This document shows positions 27,356 through 36,521 of a stretch of DNA of 64,000 nt, piece by piece. The stretch's first letter is position 1, and each line of letters begins with the position of its first letter. The stretch comes from Paenibacillus sp. FSL K6-3182 (GTDB lineage Bacteria; Bacillota; Bacilli; Paenibacillales; Paenibacillaceae), in NCBI RefSeq assembly GCF_037976325.1, contig NZ_CP150265.1, positions 4,087,501 through 4,151,500 of the forward strand, in the 5' to 3' direction. Position numbers and translations under genes: made by a program. The notes under the pieces are model-generated. The model was not told the origin of the DNA and searched no databases. It worked only from the letters and a program-made list of their open reading frames with translations.

Positions 27356-30300
27356 GCAAGCCAGCTTGATTGTTATATACCTCCAGCTCAGCTAATTGGA
27401 GCCTATAGTAAATATCGTCTGATGCCATTTCTCCAAGCTTATTGACCGAAAGCCTCACATATCTAGCTGTCTGGTTTTCAAACGTATACAGCTGTGGCTG
27501 CATCAACGGGTTCGGCTCTCCAGTCATTCTCTTTACTTCTAAATAATCTCCTCCATCAGCCTTAACCTGAATAAGGAAATCAATAGGATAGGAGGCGGTT
27601 CGTGAATCTGTTGTACTGGAGTCCGTTCTTGGATACAACACCACACTATTCAGATCTTGATTCGCACCCAGATCAATCTCTACCCAAAGCGGGTTGTTTT
27701 CCTGAGATTGCGAAGGTGAGCCTGTTGATGAATATTTTCGCGCCAAATTGCCGTCCGTGAGCCCTGCTGCCCCCCACTCTGGCGAAATCTCCAACGTTTC
27801 GCGTGCGGTTGCCTTTTTGCCTAACGCCAGATTCGCCCCGGTAACTACGATCAACCGAATAGAGGAAGTAAGCACAACTTCTCCTGATTTTACCGTTGCA
27901 GTAATTTCTGCGGAGCCGGGTCCAACTGCAGCTGCGATTCCGTTATCAGCAACTTTGATCACATTAGTGTTGCTGCTCTCATACTTAATCTCAGCATTAG
28001 TGAAATCGGCTTCCATGCCATTATCCATACTTCCGCTTAATGTGAGCTGAGTTTGTTCACCTTGCTGCAGCTTCGTTGCTTTGCTGCTCAAGTTGATGCT
28101 CTCCAGCTTTAAGTTGGAATCAGCCATTGTACTAGCGAACGAGTATGCTCCAGATCCGACCGAATAGACTGCTTTGTCCCCTTCCATTTGCAAAAACTTG
28201 ACACCTGCGGCTTCTTCAGCAGGCTGTCCGCCTTCACTCACGGATGCTTTATCTGCCGCTGGAATGTATACGGTCGCTGTTGTATTAACTGGAATTGTCA
28301 CATTCAGCTTGAAGGCTGAGCCTTCCTGCTCCCAGCGGCTCTTGATCAAGCCGTAAATAGACTTGTATTCTCCATTCACATGGCTAAACTCTCCACCAGG
28401 TGTAGGCTGAATGATAATATGTTTGAATCCGGGCTGCTCAGGATCAGCCTCGATTCCTGCCGCATAGCGGAACATCCATTCTCCAACGGAGCCAAGCGAA
28501 TAATGGTTAAAAGAGTTCATTCCTGCGTCACCGAATCCATTCTCCTGTGTATAGGAATTCCATCTCTCCCAAATGGTCGTTGCGCCATTTTTGATGCTGT
28601 ATCCCCATGAGGGGTACGTATCGTTCGTCAACAAGCGGTAAGCAACCTCTGTATAGCCCGCCTCTGTAAGTACCGGCAGTAAATAACCTACACCAAGAAA
28701 CCCGGTCGACAGATGCCAGTTTTTGCTTTTAATATTTTTAACTAGATGCTCAGCAGCTTTTTTCTTGATATCTCCATCCAATAATTCCATGTGCAGTGCA
28801 AACACATAACCTGCTTGCGTATTGCCTTTGATCTGTCCGTCCAAACCAACAAACGCGGTGTTAAAAGCAGCTTTAATATCTTTGAATAATTGACTATATT
28901 TCTCCGCATCGTCTGTTTTCCCAATGATCGCTGCCATCTTGGACAACAAATTCGTACTGTATGCAAAATAGGCCGTATTCACCACATCCGTTGGTGTGGT
29001 TTCATTCACGCTCAACCAGTCCCCGTAACCACCGGCTGGACGAATGAGCTTGTTGCTGTTCGTTTTGAGAAACTCGATCCATTTCACCATCGCATCATAA
29101 TGCTCTTTGATTACGGAAGTATCGTTATAAGCTAAATACAGTGTCCATGGGATAATAACGCCTGCATCTCCCCAGCCGTTGCTTCCATTACCCATTCCGC
29201 TAACATTTGGCGCAACGTCTGGGAATGCTCCATTTGCCCCCTGCGCATCAACAACATCCCGCATATATTTCTCGTAAAACCCAGGAACTTCCATGTTGTA
29301 GGTAGCAGTGCGAACGAATACCTGCGCATCTCCTGTCCAGCCCATTCGTTCATTACGCTGAGGACAGTCTGTTGGAACGCTTAAAAAATTTCCTCGTTGT
29401 CCCCATGTGATGTTGCTATAAAGCTGATTGACCATCGGATTGGAGGTTTCAAATGTCCCGGTCTTCGGTGTATCGGTGTGAACAACAATCCCCGTTATGC
29501 TATCTAAAGCAGGTTCACCCGGATAACCAGTCACTTCTACGTAACGGAAACCGTGGAATGTGAAATGCGGTTCATATTGCTCAAGCCCGCTTCCTTTCAG
29601 GACATATTCATCTGTTTGTTTAGCTGTACGCAAGTTCTCCGTGTAGAGCGTCCCATCATCATTCAGCATCTCGGCAAACCGCAGCTTCACTTTCGTTCCG
29701 GCAGTGCCTTCGACTTTTAACCTTGCCCAGCCAACCATGTTCTGTCCCATATCAAAAATGTAAGTGCCGGCTCTTGGCTGCTTCACTGAGATCGGCTTCA
29801 ATTCTTCCGTCGCCTTGACGGTAGGGCCTACCTGTGCAACCAGCTTCCCGCGGAAATGGCTGACCTCTTTTACATCGTTCCATGATGAAGCGTCATAATT
29901 CGAACGGTTCCACTTATCCATTTCTTTGCGAGCGTCATATGTCTCTCCCATTAGAATATCGGAGTAGCGAACGGGACCCGAAGTCGTTGAATGCCAAGAA
30001 GAATCGGTCATTACCGTTTCACTAGTGCCGTCTTCATATTCAATTTTTAATTGGAATAAAAACGACAGCTCAGTTCCGTACTGATTTGGACCAACATGTG
30101 CTACATTTCCCGCGTACCAACCGTCACCCAGCATGGCCCCAACCGCATTTCCTCCTTCAAGGAGCATGTCGGTTACATCATAGGTCTGATACTGCAAACG
30201 CTTATTGTAATCCGTCCATCCCGGATTAAAGTAATCGCTGCCTACCCGTGTCCCATTTAAGCTGAGCTCATAAAGTCCAAGCGCCGTCGAGTAAACAGTC

Positions 30301-31376
30301 GCTTTACGCACTGGCTTCGCAATATCAAATTCTTTCCTCATCATAGGTGAGCTTCTGCTTTCGACTTTCTGATAAAAAGTGCCGTTCTCTACGAGAAGTT
30401 TTCCATCTTCCGTTAATTGCCCCCCTTCAAAGCTTGCTGCTTCCTTATCATCAAAATTTGCTTGAAACAACTCCTTGCCATGTTCATCCTTAATGACGAT
30501 ATTGTCGAACAAGGCGCGCTCATTCGTCCTTGCGTCTTTATGCTGACGAAATCCAATAGGACCGAACGAAATATTGTCATTTTTCATCGTGTCGATTAAT
30601 TCATTGTTGAGGTAGGTTTTGATCTCTTTGCCGTTCACTTCAATTTTCAGATGATAAGCAACATTCAATTGCTTGTCATTCGGAATGACACGTGAAATAT
30701 CTACTTCCTTCATAAGCTTCGTACCGCCGACATTCGTGTGTGGCCGAAACTGGGCATACGCTTTTTCTTTTACGTTAAACTGCCAGAAAAAATTATTGGA
30801 GGCATTAGGTCCGCCAAACAAAATCGCTGCCCCATCATTTAATATTGTAAAATCCAGCTCGATTGAATAGCTTGACGGCACGGTCGCAGGTGTGGAGGCG
30901 GCAATCCACTTGGCTTGCCAATCAGTTGGCGCGAGCAATCCCATTTCCCAGAAGCCCGGCTCACTCCATGCTGAAGCGTGATCATTGTTATCCCAAACCT
31001 TCACTTTCCAAAAATAACGTTTTCCGGATTGTAAAGCTTCTCCTTTGTATTCCACATTGTTGGAATCGCTGGACATAATTTTGCCAGAATCCCATATGTC
31101 TCCTTCATTGCCAGCCAAATGGCTCTCTTCTGAAGCGACAATGATTTGATAGGCAGTTTGCATCTGTGCTCTCTCTGTTGATTCAAGCAACCAGCTGAGT
31201 CTCGGCTTGCTGTTATCGATTCCGATTGGGTTATGGCTATACTCTGTATGTAAGTCATATGCAGTCATTTGGCCCGTTCCTTCTGCTCCGAATGCGGCTA
31301 CTGGCTGTAATAAAGCAATTACAAGAACTGTTGCTAAAAATAAACCAAGCAGCTTCTTCCTGAACAAACTATTCAT
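25953..31376 (-). CDS. Secreted multimodular alpha-L-rhamnosidase (GH78) with CBM32-like, cohesin- and dockerin-like modules
   Basis: An 1807-aa exported enzyme counted from ATG 31376 (MNSLFRKKLLGLF). Signal peptide about 1-30; GH78 Fn3-like domain 37-157; an inserted LamG-like jelly roll 165-310 absent from the other enzyme; rhamnosidase N domain 340-500; concanavalin-like domain 525-615; catalytic six-hairpin domain 620-970 with NERMGWTGD (675-683) and WERWNS (936-941). After it come an Ig-like domain (1092-1178), a discoidin/CBM32-like domain (1180-1336), Ig-like (1341-1438), cohesin-like (1440-1590), two FIVAR repeats and a dockerin-like tail (1745-1807). The open frame reaches 31484 but passes through a hairpin, so the longer start is rejected. 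A consensus cre lies just upstream. Confidence 0.9.
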   Translation of the reverse strand: MNSLFRKKLLGLFLATVLVIALLQPVAAFGAEGTGQMTAYDLHTEYSHNPIGIDNSKPRLSWLLESTERAQMQTAYQIIVASEESHLAGNEGDIWDSGKIMSSDSNNVEYKGEALQSGKRYFWKVKVWDNNDHASAWSEPGFWEMGLLAPTDWQAKWIAASTPATVPSSYSIELDFTILNDGAAILFGGPNASNNFFWQFNVKEKAYAQFRPHTNVGGTKLMKEVDISRVIPNDKQLNVAYHLKIEVNGKEIKTYLNNELIDTMKNDNISFGPIGFRQHKDARTNERALFDNIVIKDEHGKELFQANFDDKEAASFEGGQLTEDGKLLVENGTFYQKVESRSSPMMRKEFDIAKPVRKATVYSTALGLYELSLNGTRVGSDYFNPGWTDYNKRLQYQTYDVTDMLLEGGNAVGAMLGDGWYAGNVAHVGPNQYGTELSFLFQLKIEYEDGTSETVMTDSSWHSTTSGPVRYSDILMGETYDARKEMDKWNRSNYDASSWNDVKEVSHFRGKLVAQVGPTVKATEELKPISVKQPRAGTYIFDMGQNMVGWARLKVEGTAGTKVKLRFAEMLNDDGTLYTENLRTAKQTDEYVLKGSGLEQYEPHFTFHGFRYVEVTGYPGEPALDSITGIVVHTDTPKTGTFETSNPMVNQLYSNITWGQRGNFLSVPTDCPQRNERMGWTGDAQVFVRTATYNMEVPGFYEKYMRDVVDAQGANGAFPDVAPNVSGMGNGSNGWGDAGVIIPWTLYLAYNDTSVIKEHYDAMVKWIEFLKTNSNKLIRPAGGYGDWLSVNETTPTDVVNTAYFAYSTNLLSKMAAIIGKTDDAEKYSQLFKDIKAAFNTAFVGLDGQIKGNTQAGYVFALHMELLDGDIKKKAAEHLVKNIKSKNWHLSTGFLGVGYLLPVLTEAGYTEVAYRLLTNDTYPSWGYSIKNGATTIWERWNSYTQENGFGDAGMNSFNHYSLGSVGEWMFRYAAGIEADPEQPGFKHIIIQPTPGGEFSHVNGEYKSIYGLIKSRWEQEGSAFKLNVTIPVNTTATVYIPAADKASVSEGGQPAEEAAGVKFLQMEGDKAVYSVGSGAYSFASTMADSNLKLESINLSSKATKLQQGEQTQLTLSGSMDNGMEADFTNAEIKYESSNTNVIKVADNGIAAAVGPGSAEITATVKSGEVVLTSSIRLIVVTGANLALGKKATARETLEISPEWGAAGLTDGNLARKYSSTGSPSQSQENNPLWVEIDLGANQDLNSVVLYPRTDSSTTDSRTASYPIDFLIQVKADGGDYLEVKRMTGEPNPLMQPQLYTFENQTARYVRLSVNKLGEMASDDIYYRLQLAELEVYNNQAGLPVTGISLDRTSLEMKDGESIEIAATVLPANAANKLVHFESNHESIIITNVHYDEASNTTKATVTATNKGADQVNGVITATTEDGSKTAALNVTVTAASAERDMAALSGSDTVIAGQGTEWTIGAENVSSNFTALDVIVHYDPQKFEFQTVGESTYLSLDPSVIQSLKPNFEVFGTAVKAELGQIRIIMVTSGQQQAGIDGGNLFRLHGKVKPSALAGNTTISLSDFQVSDNGKGTMMNVSRAVLSMEVLLADKTALNTAIEQAQVLHDAAIEGTQPGQYPTGSKAALQAVINSAIAVKNDPNATVEQVTIALNGLNGAVKVFNESVIPSAPGDRTELNRLIAEAQLKHDRAIEGTKVGKYAAGSKALLLAAINTAKNTGSSQWQIDEAVTMLNKALQVFKAKIVTLIEGQTKVTIRDLSIIANFYGVTSKDPNWSEIEKADVIGANVIDIRVLASIAQMILEEWSLE

Positions 31377-31405
31377 TTGCCAAAACACTCCCTTTTCCAA
31401 TACAT

Positions 31406-31419
31406 TGGTATCGCTTTCA
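31406..31419. promoter_or_regulatory. cre (CcpA) site before the first GH78 gene
   Basis: On the minus strand TGAAAGCGATACCA fits TGNAARCGNWWNCA at every position. It lies 30 bp upstream of the GH78 start, consistent with glucose repression of the enzyme genes. Confidence 0.6.
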
Positions 31420-31452
31420 ATTTGGAAGACTAAACATAAATCCATAAAGAAA

Positions 31453-31514
31453 TAGCCGGGAGTACAAGAAAGGAGTTCCTGCATGCTGCAGATCCTTCAA
31501 CGACTACCCGGCTA
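31453..31514 (-). terminator. Long interrupted hairpin between transporter and enzyme genes
   Basis: TAGCCGGG at the outside pairs with CCCGGCTA, and inner segments also pair (GAAGGA with TCCTTtC, CTGCA with TGCAG around a 3-nt loop), giving a 62-nt near-continuous stem. The minus-strand continuation is only moderately T-rich (ATTTCTTTAT). It may be an attenuator or a 3' stabilising structure for the binding-protein mRNA. Confidence 0.6.
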
Positions 31515-31557
31515 ATCTTCTCATTCTTCGATTATGTGTAATGATGAAAGGTTTGTT

Positions 31558-32655
31558 TTAATAAACATCCTTCCATTCAGCGATGTTAGAGGAATCGAAT
31601 TTGAAGGGATCGCCAAGCATAATTTGCGTGCCTTCACCATCTTTCACGACTTCTTTCTCACCTAGTTTGCCAGCTGTCAGCTTATCCCCAACCGCACCTG
31701 TAATCTTGCCGTTCACCAATGCGTCTGCTGCATAACCGGACAAGTAACCAACATCAATCGGATTCCACAAATACATCCACTGACATACGCCGCTCACGAT
31801 ATATTCCGCCATTTCACTTGGCAGGCCAAGACCGGTCAATTGTACTTTCCCAGTGAGACCCTTATCCGTTAAAACCTTGCCCGCTGCCGCGATTCCTACA
31901 GTCGTAGGTGCAATAATGCCTTTCAGATCAGGATACGATTTCAAGAGCGCCTCTGTCTCGGACACGCTTTTATCGCGCAAATCATCACCGTAAGCCACTT
32001 TAACGAGCTTGATCTTACTGTATTTTGAATCCTCCAACTCTTTCTTCATCCATTCGATCCACGTGTTTTGGTTTGTCGCTTGCGAGGTCGCGCTCAGGAT
32101 CGCAATTTCGCCTTCGCCGCCAATCATTTCCGATACACCTTGAATTAGTGTGCGGCCGATACGCTCAGGATCTGCTTGATTTACATGAACCATGCGACTG
32201 GCTGCGTTAACCGCTGAATCTAAAGAAAGAACTTTAATTCCTTGATTCATCGCTTTCTTCAGCGCCGGCTGGAGCGCATCCGGATCATTTGCCGCAATTG
32301 CGATCACGTCCACCTTTTGCGAGATAAGCTCTTCAATCATTTGAATTTGTGCTTCTGCTGTCGGCTGATCTGGCGCCTTCAAAATCGCTTCATATCCGAG
32401 CTCTTCAACAGCATTTTTATAGCCTTCCATTTGCTTCTCACCGTATGGATTACCCGTGTTTTTAAAGATAATGGCATATTTCTTCTTTTTCGCGCTGTCC
32501 GTTGTGTCATTTCCTTTGTTTTTCTCTGTAGCTTCGCTCTTGTTGCCGCCCGTATTTTTGGAATTACTGCCGCTGTTGCCTCCTCCGCATGCGGTTAACA
32601 TCGAGATCGTAAGCAAAAAAGTTAAGCATACAGATAACACTTTGTTTCTTCTCAT
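31558..32655 (-). CDS. Sugar ABC transporter substrate-binding lipoprotein (RhaS/LsrB-like)
   Basis: A 365-aa periplasmic-binding-protein-like lipoprotein. Lipobox LTACGGG, then a Ser/Asn/Lys-rich linker, then a type I fold (YAIIFKNTGNPYGEKQMEGYKNAVEELGYEA; VIAIAANDPDALQPALKKAMNQGIKVLSLDSAV). The sequence resembles binding proteins of CUT2 carriers for rhamnose and autoinducer-2. It is the last gene of an ATPase-permease-permease-binding protein operon directly upstream of a GH78 gene, so rhamnose or a short rhamnoside is the most likely ligand. Confidence 0.88.
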   Translation of the reverse strand: MRRNKVLSVCLTFLLTISMLTACGGGNSGSNSKNTGGNKSEATEKNKGNDTTDSAKKKKYAIIFKNTGNPYGEKQMEGYKNAVEELGYEAILKAPDQPTAEAQIQMIEELISQKVDVIAIAANDPDALQPALKKAMNQGIKVLSLDSAVNAASRMVHVNQADPERIGRTLIQGVSEMIGGEGEIAILSATSQATNQNTWIEWMKKELEDSKYSKIKLVKVAYGDDLRDKSVSETEALLKSYPDLKGIIAPTTVGIAAAGKVLTDKGLTGKVQLTGLGLPSEMAEYIVSGVCQWMYLWNPIDVGYLSGYAADALVNGKITGAVGDKLTAGKLGEKEVVKDGEGTQIMLGDPFKFDSSNIAEWKDVY

Positions 32656-32723
32656 TGTCTTTCCTCCCTTTTTTTGTCCAATCCTTTATATACAAAACAG
32701 CCGATCGACTGTATTGCACCAAC

Positions 32724-33713
32724 TTAAGTTTTCTTCGTACGACTCCGACCTACTTTAAGTCTCGGAACAGCGACGGCAAATATAAGAAGCAAGCCTATAA
32801 TAATGAGCAGGATTTGCGCTTGTACGTTGACTAATCCTAAACCATAACGCAGGAAACCTATGAGGAAGACCGCTAGTATGGCTCCTACCATTCTTCCTTT
32901 TCCTCCAGCCGTGCTAATGCCGCCGAGCACAACCATGGCAATGACATCGAGCTCATACCCCATCGCAATATTAGGACGCGTGCTTCCCATACGGGAAGTT
33001 AGAAACAAAGCAGTCACAGCGGACATCAGTCCTGCAAGCGTAAAGACAATTACTTTTACACGATCGACATTCACACCTGAGAAGCGGGCCGCATTGATGT
33101 TATTACCCATCGCGTACAATTGCCGGCCGAACACGGTTTTGTGCAGCAGTAAGCTAAACACAATGGCAAATACCGCAAAAACAATCAAGATAAACGGAAT
33201 CGGTCCCACGTACCCCCAGCCCAAATAGCTAAACCACTCTGGAAAAGATCCCGCTGCTTGATCCTCCAAAATAATGTAGGCGATTCCCCGATAAATGATC
33301 ATCGTTGCCAAAGTAATGATGACCGCGGACAATTCCTTGTACTTCACAATGAGGATGCCGTTAATCCATCCGCAAATGGTGCCCACTGCCAAACAAATGA
33401 CCATAGCTAGTACAATAGGGACACCTTTATTGAATAAGTCCGCCATAATAACAGACGATAGAGCCACAATCGATGCGACGGATATATCAATATCCGCGAG
33501 GATGATGATGAACACCATAGGAAGCACGATAAATGCTTTATCCAGAAATCCCATTGTTGCATCACGCAAATTATCGTAATCCCAATAAAACTCTGATAGA
33601 TTCATATTCATCACGGTTATGGCAAGAAACAATACGACCAACATCCATTCCCACTGAAGGAAAAACCGTTTGAAGGAAAAATCTTGCTTATTCGTAACAA
33701 TTCTCGGCTCCAT
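32724..33713 (-). CDS. CUT2-family sugar ABC transporter permease
   Basis: A 329-aa membrane protein of the RbsC/LsrD/RhaQ type with about 8-10 TM helices. Family segments include FIVLPMVFIIILADIDISVASIVALSSVIMADL and the cytoplasmic EAA-like region GRQLYAMGNNINAARFSGVNVDRVKVIVF. Its start is 4 bp after the stop of the other permease gene; the two would form a heterodimeric channel. Confidence 0.92.
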   Translation of the reverse strand: MEPRIVTNKQDFSFKRFFLQWEWMLVVLFLAITVMNMNLSEFYWDYDNLRDATMGFLDKAFIVLPMVFIIILADIDISVASIVALSSVIMADLFNKGVPIVLAMVICLAVGTICGWINGILIVKYKELSAVIITLATMIIYRGIAYIILEDQAAGSFPEWFSYLGWGYVGPIPFILIVFAVFAIVFSLLLHKTVFGRQLYAMGNNINAARFSGVNVDRVKVIVFTLAGLMSAVTALFLTSRMGSTRPNIAMGYELDVIAMVVLGGISTAGGKGRMVGAILAVFLIGFLRYGLGLVNVQAQILLIIIGLLLIFAVAVPRLKVGRSRTKKT

Positions 33714-33717
33714 AGCG

Positions 33718-34767
33718 TTAGATTTTCCTCCTCATCAGATTGTTGCGATCAACGCCGCGCTTGACGATTGCATTAATAAGGACCGCGATCAAAATAATTG
33801 CGCCTTGAATGCCGTTCTGCCAGAAGGGCGATACGTTAATCAAAGGAAGTGCATTATTCAAGATACCTAGCAAAATAGAGCCAAGGATGATGCCTGAGAT
33901 TTTGCCAGAACCACCTGCAATGCTCACACCGCCTAGTACACACGCAGCAATTACACTGAGCTCATAACCCGATGCCGTATCTCCTTGCGCTGATGCAAAT
34001 TTGGATACCCATAGCACACCCGCTAAGCCGGAGAGACCGCCCATAATGGAATATACGAGCCATAATATTTTGTCTACCTTAATGCCGCTTATTACTGCCG
34101 AATCTGGATTGCTTCCAACAGCATAGATTTGTCTGCCCGTTCGGGTATGATTAACGAAATAATAAGCGATGAAATAAATGAGGATTGCAATAAAGATTAG
34201 GTTATTGATTCCGAGCGTTGTTCCCGTTGCCATCGCTTTGAAACTTGCAGGCATTTGATGTGCACTAACCCATTTGCCCCCACTCGTTAGATAAGTAAAC
34301 CCGCGGAATACGTTCATCATCCCAAGTGTGGCTATGATGGGCAGGATACCGATTTTTGAAACCAGGAAACCAATGATCACACCGCTGACAAGTCCCGTTA
34401 AAGTGCCGATCAGAAGGGCGACGACAGCTGGTATTTCCGGAAATGCACTGACCGTCTGTGCCGCGATCATGCCTGAAAGAGCCAATGTTGCACCGATGGA
34501 AAGATCAATTCCGCGGGTAACGATTACGAGCATCATCCCTACAGCCAAAATGCTCAAAATCGCGGTGTTCGTCACCATATCGTTTATATTTTCCAAGGTC
34601 AAAAAGCTGGGGTTGCGAAGCTGAACGCCAATGGAAAGCAAAACAATAAATCCGAGTAGTCCAAGCTCTCTGAATTTGGCAATCTTAGCGCTGAGCGTGC
34701 GCGTTGGCCTTGTAGCTCTAAGCGAAGCTGCGGTTATACCTCTCGTACTGAGTTCTCTCTCCTGCAT
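33718..34767 (-). CDS. CUT2-family sugar ABC transporter permease
   Basis: A 349-aa RbsC/LsrC/RhaP-type permease with the diagnostic MMLVIVTRGIDLSIGATLALSGMIAA segment and GRQIYAVGSNPDSAVISGIKVDKI. The N-terminus is unusually basic and Arg-rich (about 30 residues before TM1). It sits 16 bp after the ATPase gene and 4 bp before the second permease. Confidence 0.92.
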   Translation of the reverse strand: MQERELSTRGITAASLRATRPTRTLSAKIAKFRELGLLGFIVLLSIGVQLRNPSFLTLENINDMVTNTAILSILAVGMMLVIVTRGIDLSIGATLALSGMIAAQTVSAFPEIPAVVALLIGTLTGLVSGVIIGFLVSKIGILPIIATLGMMNVFRGFTYLTSGGKWVSAHQMPASFKAMATGTTLGINNLIFIAILIYFIAYYFVNHTRTGRQIYAVGSNPDSAVISGIKVDKILWLVYSIMGGLSGLAGVLWVSKFASAQGDTASGYELSVIAACVLGGVSIAGGSGKISGIILGSILLGILNNALPLINVSPFWQNGIQGAIILIAVLINAIVKRGVDRNNLMRRKI

Positions 34768-34782
34768 GTGTCATGCCCACCT

Positions 34783-36297
34783 TTAATGTTGTTGTATAAG
34801 AGGGCGATCGTCAGCCATTGATGCTTGAAGTATCGCTTCCTGCGAGATCGAATCGCGGTCTAGAAAAGCTGTTATCCGGCCCTCGCGCATGACGGCTACC
34901 CGATCGCACATCCCAATCATTTCAGGCATCTCTGACGATACCATCAATATCCCATACCCTTGACATGCCAAATCGCTAATCATTTCATATATGGCAGATT
35001 TGGCGCCAACATCCACACCCTTGGTTGGTTCATCCAAAATGATGACATCCACATCAGCAGTCAGCAGCTTTGCAAATACAACCTTCTGCTGGTTGCCGCC
35101 TGAGAGCGAGCTGGCCAAATCAAATATGCTTTTTGCTTTAACATTTACCTTCTCCGCTAATTGCTTAGCGATACTCGCTTCCTTACCAGTGTTAAGAACA
35201 CCTTTGCTTGAAATCTTATCAAGTGATGATAATGTTATATTTCTACCGATGCTCCACTGTAGAACGAGCCCCTGCTTTTGCCTGTCCTCCGGCAAGTAGC
35301 CAATCCCCATACGCATCGCATCGATCGGTTTTCGGATGTTCACTTCCTGCCCCTTGAAGAACACCTTTCCTTTGTCGCTTCGCTCAATGCCGAAGATGCT
35401 TTGGCAAACCTCTGTCCGTCCTGCCCCAACGAGCCCAGTCAATCCTAATATTTCCCCTCTTCGCAGCGCAAAAGAAATATCAGCAAAGTAGCCGGTTCTG
35501 CCAAGTCCTTCAACCCTAAGCAATTCTTCCCCAATCTGCGCTTCCTTCTTCGGAAACAATTGCGTAATTTCACGACCTACCATCGCAATAATTAGATCTT
35601 GGTTCGATATTTCATCCACATTCCAAGTCCCGATGTATCTGGAATCCCGGAATACGGTCACCTTGCTGGCCAGTCGATACATGTCCTCGAAGCGATGAGA
35701 GATAAAAATAATAGCTGTTCCCTTGTCACGCAAACGCTCTGTAATCCGGTATAAGTCTTCGCTTTCCCTATTGGTAAGAGCGGCTGTTGGTTCATCCATA
35801 ATAATGATCTTCGCATCAACGGAAAGCGCTTTCGCAATTTCGACGATTTGCTGCTCAGCTACACTTAATGCTCCCATTTGCGTTTTGGGGCTGAATGCTG
35901 CGCCAAGCTCCTTCAGAAGCTTATCGGCCTCCTTATGCATTTCGTTCCAAAGAATCCGCTTAGTCCCTTTTTGAATTTTCTCATGCCCCATAAATATATT
36001 TTCTGTGACGCTTAAATCAGGATAACAAGTAACATGCTGATAAATGGCTGCAATGCCCATCCGCTTTGCATCCGTAGGATTTTTAAAATCCACGCGTTGT
36101 CCATCAAAGAGGATTTCGCCGACATCTGCTGGGTGGACACCGGTAATCACCTTAATAAAGGTTGATTTCCCTGCTCCATTTTCGCCCATCAACGCATGAA
36201 TCTCACCGGGCTTTAACTTAAAATAGACATTATCAAGCGCCTTGACGCCTGGAAAAGTTTTTGTAATTCCCTCTAGCTCCAAAATGTACTCGGCCAT
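34783..36297 (-). CDS. Sugar ABC transporter ATP-binding protein with two ATPase domains (RbsA/RhaT type)
   Basis: A 504-aa duplicated ATPase as expected for CUT2 carriers. First half: Walker A GENGAGKST, signature LSVAEQQ, Walker B IIIMDEPTAALT. Second half: degenerate Walker A GLVGAGRTE, signature LSGGNQQKV, Walker B VIILDEPTKGVD. The degenerate second Walker A is normal for this family. ATG at 36297 (MAEYILELEGITK) is preferred, with GGAGGG upstream; the frame is open to 36315. First gene of the transporter operon. Confidence 0.93.
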   Translation of the reverse strand: MAEYILELEGITKTFPGVKALDNVYFKLKPGEIHALMGENGAGKSTFIKVITGVHPADVGEILFDGQRVDFKNPTDAKRMGIAAIYQHVTCYPDLSVTENIFMGHEKIQKGTKRILWNEMHKEADKLLKELGAAFSPKTQMGALSVAEQQIVEIAKALSVDAKIIIMDEPTAALTNRESEDLYRITERLRDKGTAIIFISHRFEDMYRLASKVTVFRDSRYIGTWNVDEISNQDLIIAMVGREITQLFPKKEAQIGEELLRVEGLGRTGYFADISFALRRGEILGLTGLVGAGRTEVCQSIFGIERSDKGKVFFKGQEVNIRKPIDAMRMGIGYLPEDRQKQGLVLQWSIGRNITLSSLDKISSKGVLNTGKEASIAKQLAEKVNVKAKSIFDLASSLSGGNQQKVVFAKLLTADVDVIILDEPTKGVDVGAKSAIYEMISDLACQGYGILMVSSEMPEMIGMCDRVAVMREGRITAFLDRDSISQEAILQASMADDRPLIQQH

Positions 36298-36466
36298 TGC
36301 CGAATCACCCTCCATCCTTCGCTGTTCTCTACATGCTGCTGCTTCTTGCTTCCTTCTAGCTCTACCTTACCGAAATTACAGTTCGTGAAGAAGGAGACAT
36401 TCGTTACTTATGGGGGAGTGTATTCGCTTTGTATATGGAATCGACATTGTATGGCTGTTTGTGAAC

Positions 36467-36495
36467 AAAATAAAAAGGCAGGCGCTAGGCCCACC
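36467..36495 (-). terminator. Terminator after the sensor operon
   Basis: On the minus strand a 7-bp stem with two G-T pairs (GGTGGGC / GCCTGCC) is followed by TTTTTATTTT. It separates the binding protein-kinase-regulator operon from the transporter operon. Confidence 0.7.
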
Positions 36496-36521
36496 CTTTA
36501 GTTTTTCAACTATACTGATGA

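Noticed and set aside
31377..31484. N-terminal extension of the first GH78 gene (36 codons)
   Set aside because: It would put non-signal residues before an obvious signal peptide and runs through the hairpin at 31453-31514.
36419..36432. Possible cre site before the transporter operon
   Set aside because: TGTATTCGCTTTGT differs from consensus at two conserved positions; too weak to claim.
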